Translations under genes and position numbers: made by a program | Assembly: GCA_003281725.1 (NCBI GenBank) | Contig: QCBC01000001.1 | Location: 62,001-126,000, forward strand | Reading direction: 5' to 3' | Length of the DNA stretch: 64,000 bases | Origin: Pelagibacteraceae bacterium AG-345-O09 | GTDB taxonomy: Bacteria; Pseudomonadota; Alphaproteobacteria; Pelagibacterales; Pelagibacteraceae | Notes under the pieces: generated by a model | Database searches by the model: none | The model's input: the letters and a program-made list of their open reading frames with translations, nothing else | Told to the model about the DNA's origin: nothing | Part shown: in pieces, positions 26,769 through 35,913 of the stretch | Layout: every line of letters starts with the position of its first letter | How positions within the stretch are numbered: position 1 is the stretch's first letter

Positions 26769-27830
26769 TTAGAAGCAAACTATATGATCAATATGAATTG
26801 GCCTTTTGATACCAAATTTTTCGTCAACTTCATGTTGATGGATATGATGGGAGTGAACAAAAACTGGAATGAGGGTGTTACTAGGAGTTTTAAGCGTATA
26901 AATAAAATTAGTACCTCTAAACTTTCTGTCCACCACTTCAAATTTTAAATTACTTTTATCATCATGGTGTAAGTCCTCTGGTTGTACTAAAAGCTTTACT
27001 TTTGATCCTATTGGAAAAGGTTTAATAAAATTACCAGTAATTGTTCCAAGATCTTTATTCTCTAAACTTTTAGGACTTGTTACCTCTGCAGGAATAAGTG
27101 TGCCTCTATTTAAAAAATTAACTACCTCAATGGAGTTTGGTAAATGATAAACATTATACGGATCATCAAATTGTTTTAGTTCTTGATTTAAAATTATTCC
27201 ACATTTAGATCCTAAATAAAAAGCTTCATAAGAGTCGTGAGTAACAATAATTGTGGTAATTTTTGAACTCTTTAATATTTTCTTCAATTTTTCCTGTATT
27301 TCTTCCTTGAAACTTTGATCCACATTAGATAATGGTTCATCTAACAATAATAAGTCTGGCTGAGTTACTAAAGATCTTGCAAGAGAAACTCTTTGTGCTT
27401 CGCCAGCACTAATTTCATGTGGATATTTATTTAATATTAAAGAAATATCTAATAACTCTATAATTTCTTGTAAGCTGACTTGATGATCTTTTTTACCTTT
27501 ATTTCTTTCTGCACCTAATAATATATTTTTTTCTACAGTGTAATGTGGAAATAAACTGTTTTCTTGAAACGCAAGAGATATATTTCTATCCTCTGGCTCA
27601 AGATTTTTTTTTTCTGAAGATAATATACTTCCATTAAGTTCAATTGATCCTTTTTTAATTTTTTCTAAACCTGCAATTGTTCTTAAAATAGTAGTTTTTC
27701 CGATACCGGATGGACCTAAAAGACAAATCACATCGCCTTCATTTTCAATAGCAAAAGATACATTGGCTACTTTAGTTTTACCTCCAACTTTAAAATCAAC
27801 ATTTTTAACTTCAAAAAAATTATTACTCAT
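26769..27830 (-). CDS. fbpC: Iron(III) ABC transporter, ATP-binding protein
   Basis: 353 residues. Walker A GPSGIGKTT at 39-47, signature SAGEAQRVSLAR (Ala where Gly is usual), Walker B LLLLDEPLS, and a C-terminal TOBE-type domain from about 240. The length and FQENSLFPHYTV loop match FbpC/PotA/CysA types. It drives the permease below. It overlaps fbpB by 8 bases. Confidence 0.85.
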   Translation of the reverse strand: MSNNFFEVKNVDFKVGGKTKVANVSFAIENEGDVICLLGPSGIGKTTILRTIAGLEKIKKGSIELNGSILSSEKKNLEPEDRNISLAFQENSLFPHYTVEKNILLGAERNKGKKDHQVSLQEIIELLDISLILNKYPHEISAGEAQRVSLARSLVTQPDLLLLDEPLSNVDQSFKEEIQEKLKKILKSSKITTIIVTHDSYEAFYLGSKCGIILNQELKQFDDPYNVYHLPNSIEVVNFLNRGTLIPAEVTSPKSLENKDLGTITGNFIKPFPIGSKVKLLVQPEDLHHDDKSNLKFEVVDRKFRGTNFIYTLKTPSNTLIPVFVHSHHIHQHEVDEKFGIKRPIHIDHIVCF

Positions 27831-29484
27831 TGTTCTCTCTTAAAATATATTTTGAACTAATTATAATGAATAAAGAAGCGATTAATATTAAAAATAATGA
27901 AGGTACTGCAGCAGCCTCTAACAAGTCCTCGGAAGCAGAAATATATGCTGTAGTTGCAAAAGTTTCAAAATTAAAAGGTCTTAAAATTAATGTAATTGGT
28001 AATTCTCTTATTATCTCCAGTGAGACCAAAATAATTATGAATAAAAGAGAATTTCTCAAAAAAGGAATGTGAATATTCATAAATGTTTTTCTTTTTGAGT
28101 AACCTAACAAATAAGCACTCTCATCAACCGAAATATTAATTTTTTCATATCCTGACTTTATCCCGTTAAAAGCTAAAGAATAAAATCTTATAAAATAAAC
28201 TAATACTAAACCAAGAATAGAACCAATAAAAATTTTTTTAATCGAAGTAAATCCTAAGTATTTTACTATACTGTCATCGAACCAAGCAATAAAAGTAATA
28301 AATGCTATAGCTAATATAACTCCAGGAATAGCATAACCCGAGATTGATAAGGTTGATAAGGTATTTAAAGTTTTATTTTTAGAAACTCTATTTCCATAAT
28401 TTGAAATTAAAGAAAAAAATATTAAAACTAAACTAGATAATAACACTAGATAAAGGGTGTTTAGTAAAAGGTTTGTAATTTGCAAATCAAATAAATTTTC
28501 TGGAAATTTTATTGTCCAATACAACATCTGACTTAATGGGAATAAAAAACTCAAAAAGAATATAGAGAAACAAAAGGTAAATGCTAAAAAAGATCTACTA
28601 CCATAAAGTTTGATTTTTTCTTTTTGCTTAAGTCCATCTCTGGTATTGAAATGATATTTTGCTTTTTTTCTGGATAGATTCTCTATGATAAATAATGAAA
28701 ATATGAACAAGAGCAAAAAGGATGATATTCTATTTGCAAAAGCTAAATCATCAAAAGTTATCCATGAATTATAGATACCAGTTGTAAGAGTATTTATTGA
28801 AAAAAAATCTACTGCTCCAAATTCTGCCAAAGTTTCCATTGCCACAAGAGATAATCCTGCAACAATTGCTGGTCGTGCGGCTGGTAATATAATCTTATAG
28901 AAAGATTTAAATTTTGAAAAACCAAGATTTTTACCTAGATCAATTAAGTTTTGAGATTGGTATAAAAAGGATGCTCTAGCTAATATATATACATATGCAT
29001 ATAAAGAGAAGCTAATTGATAATATTGCTCCAAACATACCATCAAACTTTGGAATATTATTATTATAATTTCCATCCCCAAATAAATTTTTAAGGATTGT
29101 AAAGGCTGTACCATAATTCTCAAAAAAAGCTGTCAAAGAATAAGCATAGATGTAAGGAGGCACTGCAAAAGATAAGATAAGAGCCCATTTAAAAAAATTA
29201 CTTAATGGAAATTCAAAAAAAGATACTAAATATGCTGATCCGGTGCCAATTAAGAATGTAAAAATCAATACACAGAATAGTAAAACAAAAGAATTGGAAA
29301 TATACTCAAATAAGAAAGTATCTTTTAAAATTTGATAATAATTAGATGTATCTTCAAAAAAGCTCGTGAATACAGTTAAAATTGGAATAGATACAAATAT
29401 AGAAATTAGTAGTGAAGATAAGAACCAAACATTAAAATTTCTAAACATATTTGATATATTAATGTATGATTTGTGTGTGTCCAC
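27823..29484 (-). CDS. fbpB: Iron(III) ABC transporter permease (fused double permease)
   Basis: 553 residues with about twelve membrane helices and two permease halves, each with an EAA-type loop (DLGKNLGFSKFKSFYKIILPAA near 190, DESAYLLGYSKRKTFMNIHIPF near 470). This duplicated form is typical of FbpB/SfuB. The longest frame begins at GTG (29484); an ATG at 29448 (MFRNFNVWF) may be the true start. It transports ferric iron stripped from the periplasmic binding protein. Confidence 0.87.
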   Translation of the reverse strand: MDTHKSYINISNMFRNFNVWFLSSLLISIFVSIPILTVFTSFFEDTSNYYQILKDTFLFEYISNSFVLLFCVLIFTFLIGTGSAYLVSFFEFPLSNFFKWALILSFAVPPYIYAYSLTAFFENYGTAFTILKNLFGDGNYNNNIPKFDGMFGAILSISFSLYAYVYILARASFLYQSQNLIDLGKNLGFSKFKSFYKIILPAARPAIVAGLSLVAMETLAEFGAVDFFSINTLTTGIYNSWITFDDLAFANRISSFLLLFIFSLFIIENLSRKKAKYHFNTRDGLKQKEKIKLYGSRSFLAFTFCFSIFFLSFLFPLSQMLYWTIKFPENLFDLQITNLLLNTLYLVLLSSLVLIFFSLISNYGNRVSKNKTLNTLSTLSISGYAIPGVILAIAFITFIAWFDDSIVKYLGFTSIKKIFIGSILGLVLVYFIRFYSLAFNGIKSGYEKINISVDESAYLLGYSKRKTFMNIHIPFLRNSLLFIIILVSLEIIRELPITLILRPFNFETFATTAYISASEDLLEAAAVPSLFLILIASLFIIISSKYILRENNE

Positions 29485-29522
29485 AACAAATCCCCATTTG
29501 CAATGGACACAAGAAAGAAAAA

Positions 29523-29693
29523 TTAAAAATTAAACACTTTAAGGAGATGCGGAACTTCCTTAGATTCAATTTCTTCTAGTTTTCTTTTATTTAGTCTCTT
29601 ATTGATTTTTTCACACTCCTGTTTACATGGGGAACATGCACTGGAAGACTTATTTAAATCAATATCAGACATAAATTTTTTTTCTTCTTTCAT
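29523..29693 (-). CDS. Cys-rich microprotein inside the iron transporter operon (56 aa)
   Basis: A 56-residue frame with ATG at 29691-29693, eight bases after the binding-protein stop and 38 bases before fbpB. It is highly charged and carries a compact cysteine cluster, CSPCKQEC (C-x2-C-x3-C) at residues 20-27, then a Lys/Glu-rich helix KINKRLNKRKLEEIE. No signal peptide or membrane helix. Such a cluster could hold iron, an FeS centre or zinc. Its place between two iron-transport genes makes a metal role plausible, but that is inference. Confidence 0.6.
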   Translation of the reverse strand: MKEEKKFMSDIDLNKSSSACSPCKQECEKINKRLNKRKLEEIESKEVPHLLKVFNF

Positions 29694-29700
29694 TATTTGC

Positions 29701-30729
29701 TTATTTCCAACCAGCAGCTGTCATTACTTCTAATGCGGCAGCTTGATTTTTTCCATAAGAAGCTAGTTTAGTTTTCATGTCTTGTTGAAAATCTAATCCT
29801 AAGTTATTTACTACTAATGGACTTGGTGAAACACCATCAATCATTGGAAACTCAAATGTATTGTTAGTAAAGTGCTCTTGAGATTGTGGAGTTAATAAAA
29901 ACTCTACAAGTTTGACAGCATTATCTTTATTAGGTGCTCCTTTTACTAAGGCTGCACAACTAACATTCATGTGTGTTCCTCTACCATTTTGATTAGGAAA
30001 GAAAGCTTTTACTTTTTTAGCTGCTTCTTGTTGTTCAGCACCTTTTTTACCAGACAACATTAGAGCTAAATAATAAGTGTTAGCTACTGCAATATCAGCT
30101 TCTCCTGCTGCTACTGCCATGATCTGAGCTCTATCATTTCCTTTAGAGTCTCTAGCCATGTTTGCAACAACTCCTTTTGCCCATTCAGCTGTAGCTTTTT
30201 TTCCATTATTTTCAATTAATGAAGCTACAAGAGATTTGTTATATATGTTGCTGGATTTTCTTATTACTAATCTTCCTTTCCATTTAGGATCAGCTAGACC
30301 TTCATAAGACATTCCAGATAATTCAGCACCAGTAACTCTTTCAGGTGAATAATAAATTATTCTAGCTCTTTTTGCTATTCCAACCCATTTACTTGTTCTA
30401 AAGCTTTTTGGAACAGCAGCTTTTATAGCAGCAGATGTTAAGCCACCTTGAAGATGACCTTTTGCATCCATAGCACCACATCTTCCAGCATCAGCAGTAA
30501 TATAAAGATCTGCGGATGAGTCTGCGCCCTCTTCAATTATTCTTTTTTCTAAAGCACCTGATTTTCCATTTATAAGATTGACCTTAATTCCGGTCATACT
30601 TGTGAATTTGGAATAAAGCTCAGCGTCTGCTTTATAATGTCTTGCGTTAAAAACATTAACTTCATTTGCAACCGCTAAAGTTGACAAAACTAAAGATGTA
30701 ATTATTGCAAAAATTGATAATTTTCTCAT
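29701..30729 (-). CDS. fbpA: Iron(III) ABC transporter, periplasmic binding protein
   Basis: 342 residues with a signal peptide (about 1-21, ending AVA). The mature protein starts NEVNVFNARHYKADAELY, as FutA/FbpA ferric-binding proteins do, and the paired tyrosines in ANTYYLAL match the iron-binding pair. AGGAGATAC is the ribosome site. A perfect Fur-type dyad lies 45 bases upstream. It captures ferric iron in the periplasm. Confidence 0.88.
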   Translation of the reverse strand: MRKLSIFAIITSLVLSTLAVANEVNVFNARHYKADAELYSKFTSMTGIKVNLINGKSGALEKRIIEEGADSSADLYITADAGRCGAMDAKGHLQGGLTSAAIKAAVPKSFRTSKWVGIAKRARIIYYSPERVTGAELSGMSYEGLADPKWKGRLVIRKSSNIYNKSLVASLIENNGKKATAEWAKGVVANMARDSKGNDRAQIMAVAAGEADIAVANTYYLALMLSGKKGAEQQEAAKKVKAFFPNQNGRGTHMNVSCAALVKGAPNKDNAVKLVEFLLTPQSQEHFTNNTFEFPMIDGVSPSPLVVNNLGLDFQQDMKTKLASYGKNQAAALEVMTAAGWK

Positions 30730-30774
30730 GTATCTCCTAGATTAAATTGTTAATGAGAATGCAAACTATTCGCA

Positions 30775-30789
30775 TGATAATGATTATCA
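30775..30789. promoter_or_regulatory. Fur-type operator upstream of fbpA
   Basis: TGATAATGATTATCA is a perfect 7-1-7 inverted repeat that matches the core of the Fur consensus (GATAATGATAATCATTATC). It lies between lysR and fbpA, 46-60 bases before the fbpA start, where a repressor could block the promoter. In alphaproteobacteria the binder may be Fur/Mur or Irr. No regulator of that kind is in the window. Confidence 0.72.
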
Positions 30790-30843
30790 ATCGCAATAAT
30801 GTCGCAGATACAACTCAAAAGAAATATTGGGATATTGTAATAT

Positions 30844-31734
30844 TTATGATTTCCAATCACCAATTTTACTGAATAAAAAATTTCTAAAAGCTTGAACTCT
30901 AGCAGTATTTTTTAAGGATTGAGGATAAACGAAATGAGCCTCGGTAATTGGTCCCTCTGATTTGGGTAGTACTTTAATTACATTGTTTGAATTTGTAACT
31001 AAATATTCAGGTAATGCTGCAAGTCCTACTCCAGATTCGACTGCTAAAAGAAGCCCCATCACGCTATTAACTTTCATAATAGATTTCCTTTTTTTACCGT
31101 CATGCATACCAAGTTTTAAGGCCCAATCTGGATTATAAACTGGAGATGGAGCCCCTTTTCCAAACGAGATGAATTTATGTTTGTTTAAATCACCAATTGT
31201 TTTAGGCATTCCATATTTTTCTAAATATTTATTAGAGCCATATATAAAGTACTTAATATCAACGAGTTTTTTTTGAATATAATTAAGCTGTTTTGGTCTT
31301 CTCATAAAAATACCTATGTCTGCTTGTCGGGTACTTAAATCAAGTTCTTTATCATCAAAAACTAAGTCAATTTCTATTTCTGGATTTAAACTCATAAATT
31401 CTTGGATTCTTGGAGTAAGCCAGTGAGTTCCAAAACTTCTAACTGTAGTAATGGTTAATTTTCCAGTTGGTTTATTTTTTTGGTCTCCTAATGAAGTTTC
31501 TACCTCTTTTAACTTACTTATAACCTCATGAGCTGTTTTAAATACATATTCACCATTTTCGGTCAAAGTTAAACCTCTAGCATGTCTCTCAAATAACTGA
31601 ACCTTTAAATCCTGCTCTAAAGATTGAATTTGTCTACTGATGGCTGATTGACTAAGGTTTAAATTTACCGTGGCATTAGTGAAACTTCCTGCCTCTGCAA
31701 CTGCGTGAAATATCTTTAATTTATCCCAATCCAT
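30844..31734 (-). CDS. LysR family transcriptional regulator
   Basis: 296 residues. The helix-turn-helix is at about 5-62 (FHAVAEAGSFTNATVNLNLSQSAISRQI), followed by a LysR substrate-binding domain. Its ATG overlaps the stop of the acuI-like gene (TAATG), so it is the last gene of folE-acuI-lysR and not divergent from a target, unlike many LysR genes. It may sense a product of the acuI step; the effector is unknown. Confidence 0.85.
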   Translation of the reverse strand: MDWDKLKIFHAVAEAGSFTNATVNLNLSQSAISRQIQSLEQDLKVQLFERHARGLTLTENGEYVFKTAHEVISKLKEVETSLGDQKNKPTGKLTITTVRSFGTHWLTPRIQEFMSLNPEIEIDLVFDDKELDLSTRQADIGIFMRRPKQLNYIQKKLVDIKYFIYGSNKYLEKYGMPKTIGDLNKHKFISFGKGAPSPVYNPDWALKLGMHDGKKRKSIMKVNSVMGLLLAVESGVGLAALPEYLVTNSNNVIKVLPKSEGPITEAHFVYPQSLKNTARVQAFRNFLFSKIGDWKS

Positions 31735-32735
31735 TATTTATTAAGGTCAACCAAAACTCTTCCTGAAATTTCACCTTTTAATATTTTAGGATAAGTCTCG
31801 ATTAACTCTTCCAAGCTAACTGTTTGAATAGATTTTTCTAGTAAGTCAAAATCAATTAAATTTGCAGCTTCACTCCAAATAAATTCTCTTCTTTTTATAC
31901 TACAATTTGCAGAATCCATTCCCCAAAGTTTAATTCCTCGAAGCATAAATGGGATAACACTTGTATTAAGTTCATTAGTATTTGCATTTCCACAAACTGC
32001 TATAATTCCATTTGGATTAGTTTGAACTATTGCATTAGCTAGTATCTTTCCTCCAACAGTATCTACAACACCATCCCACAAACCTTTGTCGATAAGTCTT
32101 GGATCTTTGTCAAATTCAGCTCGATTTACAACAGTTTTAGCACCTAAAGATTTTAAATAATCGGCTTTAGAATCCTTTCCTGTAACTGCACTAACGTTGT
32201 ATCCCATTTTATTTAATGCGATCACTGCAACACTTCCGACACCACCTGTTGCTCCAGTTACTAAAACATTATTTACTTTTTCCCCAAGTAATATTTCTTC
32301 TCTTGCTTTAATTGCAAAAGCACTCATTAATGAAGTAAAGCCAGCAGTACCAAGTATCATTGCTTGTTTGCTAGTTAAATTTTTTGGTTTTTTAACTAAA
32401 AAATCTCCATTAACTTTTGCAACTTGAGAATACCCACCATAAAAAATTTCACCTACTCTAAATCCTGTTAAGATTACTTCATCACCTTCTTTAAAATTTG
32501 AATTTTCACTTTCTAAAACTGTTCCCGAGAAATCAATACCTGGAATATGAGGAAACTCTTTGACTAATCTTCCACCATTTTTTAAGATCATCCCATCTTT
32601 AAAATTAAGATCAGAATAATCTACTTTAATAGTAACATCCCCATGCTTTAAAAAACTTTTATCTATTGATTTTACCTCACGGGTAAACCCTTCGCCTTTT
32701 TGATCTAAAATTAATGCTTTAAATTGAGCAGACAC
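31734..32735 (-). CDS. acuI: MDR-family quinone oxidoreductase, acryloyl-CoA reductase (AcuI)-like
   Basis: 333 residues of the YhdH/AcuI medium-chain reductase branch: DYSDLNFKDGMILKNGG, FPHIPGIDFSGTV and the NADPH motif TGATGGVGSVAV near residue 162. AcuI reduces toxic acryloyl-CoA to propionyl-CoA, as needed in DMSP lyase pathways; SAR11 cells degrade DMSP. No DMSP lyase is in the window. It starts one base after folE ends and is followed by an overlapping LysR gene. YhdH-like quinone reductase of other role is the alternative. Confidence 0.78.
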   Translation of the reverse strand: MSAQFKALILDQKGEGFTREVKSIDKSFLKHGDVTIKVDYSDLNFKDGMILKNGGRLVKEFPHIPGIDFSGTVLESENSNFKEGDEVILTGFRVGEIFYGGYSQVAKVNGDFLVKKPKNLTSKQAMILGTAGFTSLMSAFAIKAREEILLGEKVNNVLVTGATGGVGSVAVIALNKMGYNVSAVTGKDSKADYLKSLGAKTVVNRAEFDKDPRLIDKGLWDGVVDTVGGKILANAIVQTNPNGIIAVCGNANTNELNTSVIPFMLRGIKLWGMDSANCSIKRREFIWSEAANLIDFDLLEKSIQTVSLEELIETYPKILKGEISGRVLVDLNK

Positions 32736-32736
32736 T

Positions 32737-33351
32737 TTAATCTTTTGTTATGCTGATAAATCTTAGGTATCTGTTTTGATAACTAAGGTCTTCTTTAAAT
32801 TGACCTAAGTAATAATTTGTTACTGTTGTAGCTTGTTCTTTTTTAATACCTCTCATAGTCATACACTGATGAGTAGAATCTATTGTTACAGCCACTCCTT
32901 TTGCATCTAAAGATTCCATAAGGGTATTCGCAATCTGCATAGTTAATCTTTCCTGGGTTTGCAATCTTTTTGAAAATACTTCAACAACTCTTGCTAGTTT
33001 ACTTAACCCAACTACTCTTTCTTTTGGAATGTAAGCTACATGAGCTTTTCCAATAATAGGAGCCATATGATGCTCACAATGACTTTGCACTGAAATATTT
33101 TTTTGAACAACCATATCGTCATAACCATCGATGTCACCAAAAGTTTTATCTAAAATTTGAGTTGGATCCTCTTTGTAGCCTTTAAAATATTCTTTAAATG
33201 CCTTAACTACTCTTTTAGGTGTTTCTAACAATCCTTCTCTGTTAGGATCTTCACCCATCCAAGACAATATTGTCTTAAATGCTTCTTCAGCTTCTTTATC
33301 TGAAACTTTTTTTGAATTTTCGATGTTATCTATATCTTTAACTAATTTCAT
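32737..33351 (-). CDS. folE: GTP cyclohydrolase I
   Basis: 204 residues. The signature motifs CEHHMAPIIGKAHVAYIP (zinc Cys/His) and RLTMQIA are present, and the second zinc Cys is in STHQCMTMRG. It opens the guanine ring of GTP to make dihydroneopterin triphosphate, the first step of tetrahydrofolate synthesis. That matters for the many folate-dependent C1 genes in this window. It heads an operon with acuI and lysR. Confidence 0.94.
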   Translation of the reverse strand: MKLVKDIDNIENSKKVSDKEAEEAFKTILSWMGEDPNREGLLETPKRVVKAFKEYFKGYKEDPTQILDKTFGDIDGYDDMVVQKNISVQSHCEHHMAPIIGKAHVAYIPKERVVGLSKLARVVEVFSKRLQTQERLTMQIANTLMESLDAKGVAVTIDSTHQCMTMRGIKKEQATTVTNYYLGQFKEDLSYQNRYLRFISITKD

Positions 33352-33427
33352 GGGGAGTTTTATACCTATAAATGCGCATTTTTAAAATATTTAATATATC
33401 TATATATGTGCTACATAATTACCATTT

Positions 33428-33895
33428 ATGTTCAAAAAAAGAGAAAATGTACTTGAAATCGAGGAAGGGAATCTCCTCTCTCCAAAATTTGATAATGATG
33501 GGCTTATTCCAGTCATTACGATGTGCTCTAAAACAAAAGAAATTTTAATGCATGGATATATGAATGTTGAAGCTTTAAAAAAAACAATTGAAACAAAGGA
33601 AGCTCATTATTTTAGTAGATCAAGAAATGCGCTATGGCATAAAGGTAAAACAAGTGGCTTTACACAAAAAGTTACTGAAATTAAAATTGATGATGATCAA
33701 GACTCAATATGGTTAACTGTTGATATTGGAGAGGGATCAAGCTGCCATGTGGGTTATCGATCTTGTTTTTATAGATCTATCCCTTTAGGACCAATAGATA
33801 AAGGTAAAGAAGTAGAAATGAAATTTACTGAAAAAGAAAAAAAATTTGATCCAGAAAAAGTTTATAAAGGTCAACCCAATCCTACAAAAATATAG
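33428..33895 (+). CDS. hisI: Phosphoribosyl-AMP cyclohydrolase
   Basis: 155 residues. LMHGYMNVEALKKTIETKEAHYFSRSRN and LWHKGKTSG are signature motifs, followed by the metal site GSSCHVGYRSCFYR. It opens the adenine ring of phosphoribosyl-AMP in histidine synthesis. No HisE domain is fused. The next gene starts at the base after its stop. Confidence 0.93.
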   Translation: MFKKRENVLEIEEGNLLSPKFDNDGLIPVITMCSKTKEILMHGYMNVEALKKTIETKEAHYFSRSRNALWHKGKTSGFTQKVTEIKIDDDQDSIWLTVDIGEGSSCHVGYRSCFYRSIPLGPIDKGKEVEMKFTEKEKKFDPEKVYKGQPNPTKI

Positions 33896-34270
33896 ATGAA
33901 CAAAAACCAAAAAAATGTTCTAGGTGAAAGTCTAGAAGAGTGTTCTTTAGACCCTTTAACTGGATGGTATAGAGATGGTTGCTGTAACACAGATGAGAAT
34001 GACCGTGGTTTACATACTGTATGTGCAAAAGTAACTACTGAATTTTTAGAATGGTGTAAAGAAGCCGGTAATGATTTAATTACACCTCATCCAGAATTTG
34101 GGTTTCCAGGGCTTAAAGATGGAGATGGCTGGTGTGTTTGTGCTACTTGGTATGCAAGAGCGGTAGAAGCAGGAAAAGGATGTCCAATTTTTTTAAAAAG
34201 AACACATGAAAATACTTTAAAAATTTTGCCTATTGAAACTTTAAAAAAATTTGCAATAGATCTTTCTTAG
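33896..34270 (+). CDS. DUF2237 family protein
   Basis: 124 residues, with LGESLEECSLDPLTGWYRDGCC at the start and DGDGWCVCATWYARA, the typical DUF2237 pattern rich in Cys and Trp. Function unknown. It is coupled to hisI (ATG directly after TAG). The stop abuts the convergent ETF-QO stop. Confidence 0.82.
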   Translation: MNKNQKNVLGESLEECSLDPLTGWYRDGCCNTDENDRGLHTVCAKVTTEFLEWCKEAGNDLITPHPEFGFPGLKDGDGWCVCATWYARAVEAGKGCPIFLKRTHENTLKILPIETLKKFAIDLS

Positions 34271-35890
34271 CTACATATTTCCATATTTAGGACCGCCACC
34301 ACCTTCTGGCGTAACCCAATTAATATTTTGAGAAGGCTCTTTAATATCACAAGTTTTACAGTGAATACAATTCTGCGCATTGATTACAAATTTATTTACT
34401 TCATTTTCTTTCTGAATTTCATATACGCCTGCTGGACAATATCTTTGCGCAGGTTCATCAAATTTTTCTAAAGTATAGCTAATTGGTAAATTTGGATCTT
34501 TTAATTGTAAATGTACAGGTTGATTATCTGAATGATTAGTTCCTGTTAAATAAACTGAACTTGTCTTATCAAAAGTAATTACATTATCTGGCTTTGGATA
34601 ATCAATTTTTGGCATTTCATTTGCAGGCTTTAAAGTTTCGTGATCTGCATGTTTGTGCTTAAGAGTAAATGGTAATTTGCCTCTAAATAAGATTTGGTCT
34701 ATTCCTGTAAAAATAATACCTAATGTTAATCCCCAACTAAAACTCGGCTTTACATTCCTAGCTTTATATAATTCTTCATGTAACCAACTATTTTTAAATT
34801 TTTCTTCAAAGATTGATAAATCTTTTTTATCCTTTATATGTTCATGAATTGCTTCTGCTGCAATAATTCCACTTTTCATTGCTGTGTGTGATCCTTTAAT
34901 TTTTGGCATATTCAATGTTCCAGCGTCACACCCAACTAATAGCGCACCTGGCATAAACATTTTAGGTAAACTTTGAAATCCTCCCTCAATTAAAGCTCTA
35001 GCTCCATAAGAAATTCTTTTTCCACCTTCAACAATTTTTTTAATTGCAGGATGAGTTTTAAATCTTTGAAATTCATCAAATGGAGATAAATGTGGATTTT
35101 TATAATCCAAACCAATGACATATCCTAAAAAAACCTGCTTATTTTCAGCATGATAGATAAAACTTCCACCATATGTATTTTTATCTAGCGGCCATCCTGC
35201 GGTGTGCATTACCATTCCTTCTTCATGATTTTTCTCATCTATTTCCCAAATTTCTTTAAAACCAATACCATATTGTTGAGGATCTTTGCCTTTATCTAAT
35301 TCAAAATTTTTAATTAGCTGTTTTCCCAAATGACCTCTACAACCTTCAGCGAAGACTGTTACTTTACCTAAAAGTTCAATACCTGATTCAAAACTATCTT
35401 TTTTATTTCCTTCTTTATCTATACCCATGTCTTGAGTTGCTACTCCTTTAACAGAGCCATCCTCGTTATATAAAATTTCACTAGCTGGGAACCCTGGAAA
35501 AATCTCAACACCTAATGTTTCAGCTTGTTCAGCAAGCCATCTGCATAAGTTTGCAAGACTAATGATATAATTTTTATGATTTTGTTGAACCGAGGGTAAA
35601 AGCCATGTTGGCCAGCTTAATGATTTTGTTTTTCCTAAAAATAAAAATTTTTCTTTACTAACTTTAGTTTTAATAGGTGGGTTTAATTCTTTCCAAGTAG
35701 GAATTAATTCATCTAATGCTCTAGTCTCAAAAACATTTCCACTCAAAATATGCGCACCTATTTCTGATGCTTTTTCTAGTAAACAAACATTTAAATTTGA
35801 ATCAAGCTGTTTAAGTTTAATAGCTGTTGATAGACCTGATGGTCCACCACCTATTATTACAACATCATATTCCATCTTCTCTCTGGACAT
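34271..35890 (-). CDS. Electron-transfer flavoprotein:ubiquinone oxidoreductase
   Basis: 539 residues. FAD motif GGGPSGLSTAIKL near residue 12; a C-terminal 4Fe-4S domain uses the Cys of RYCPAGVYE and CIHCKTC; the end WVTPEGGGGPKYGNM is a strong signature. It takes electrons from ETF and reduces ubiquinone at the membrane. It is the last gene of DMGDH-etfB-etfA-ETFQO, 23 bases after etfA. Confidence 0.95.
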   Translation of the reverse strand: MSREKMEYDVVIIGGGPSGLSTAIKLKQLDSNLNVCLLEKASEIGAHILSGNVFETRALDELIPTWKELNPPIKTKVSKEKFLFLGKTKSLSWPTWLLPSVQQNHKNYIISLANLCRWLAEQAETLGVEIFPGFPASEILYNEDGSVKGVATQDMGIDKEGNKKDSFESGIELLGKVTVFAEGCRGHLGKQLIKNFELDKGKDPQQYGIGFKEIWEIDEKNHEEGMVMHTAGWPLDKNTYGGSFIYHAENKQVFLGYVIGLDYKNPHLSPFDEFQRFKTHPAIKKIVEGGKRISYGARALIEGGFQSLPKMFMPGALLVGCDAGTLNMPKIKGSHTAMKSGIIAAEAIHEHIKDKKDLSIFEEKFKNSWLHEELYKARNVKPSFSWGLTLGIIFTGIDQILFRGKLPFTLKHKHADHETLKPANEMPKIDYPKPDNVITFDKTSSVYLTGTNHSDNQPVHLQLKDPNLPISYTLEKFDEPAQRYCPAGVYEIQKENEVNKFVINAQNCIHCKTCDIKEPSQNINWVTPEGGGGPKYGNM

Positions 35891-35913
35891 AGTCTAATTT
35901 TTTACAGATTATA

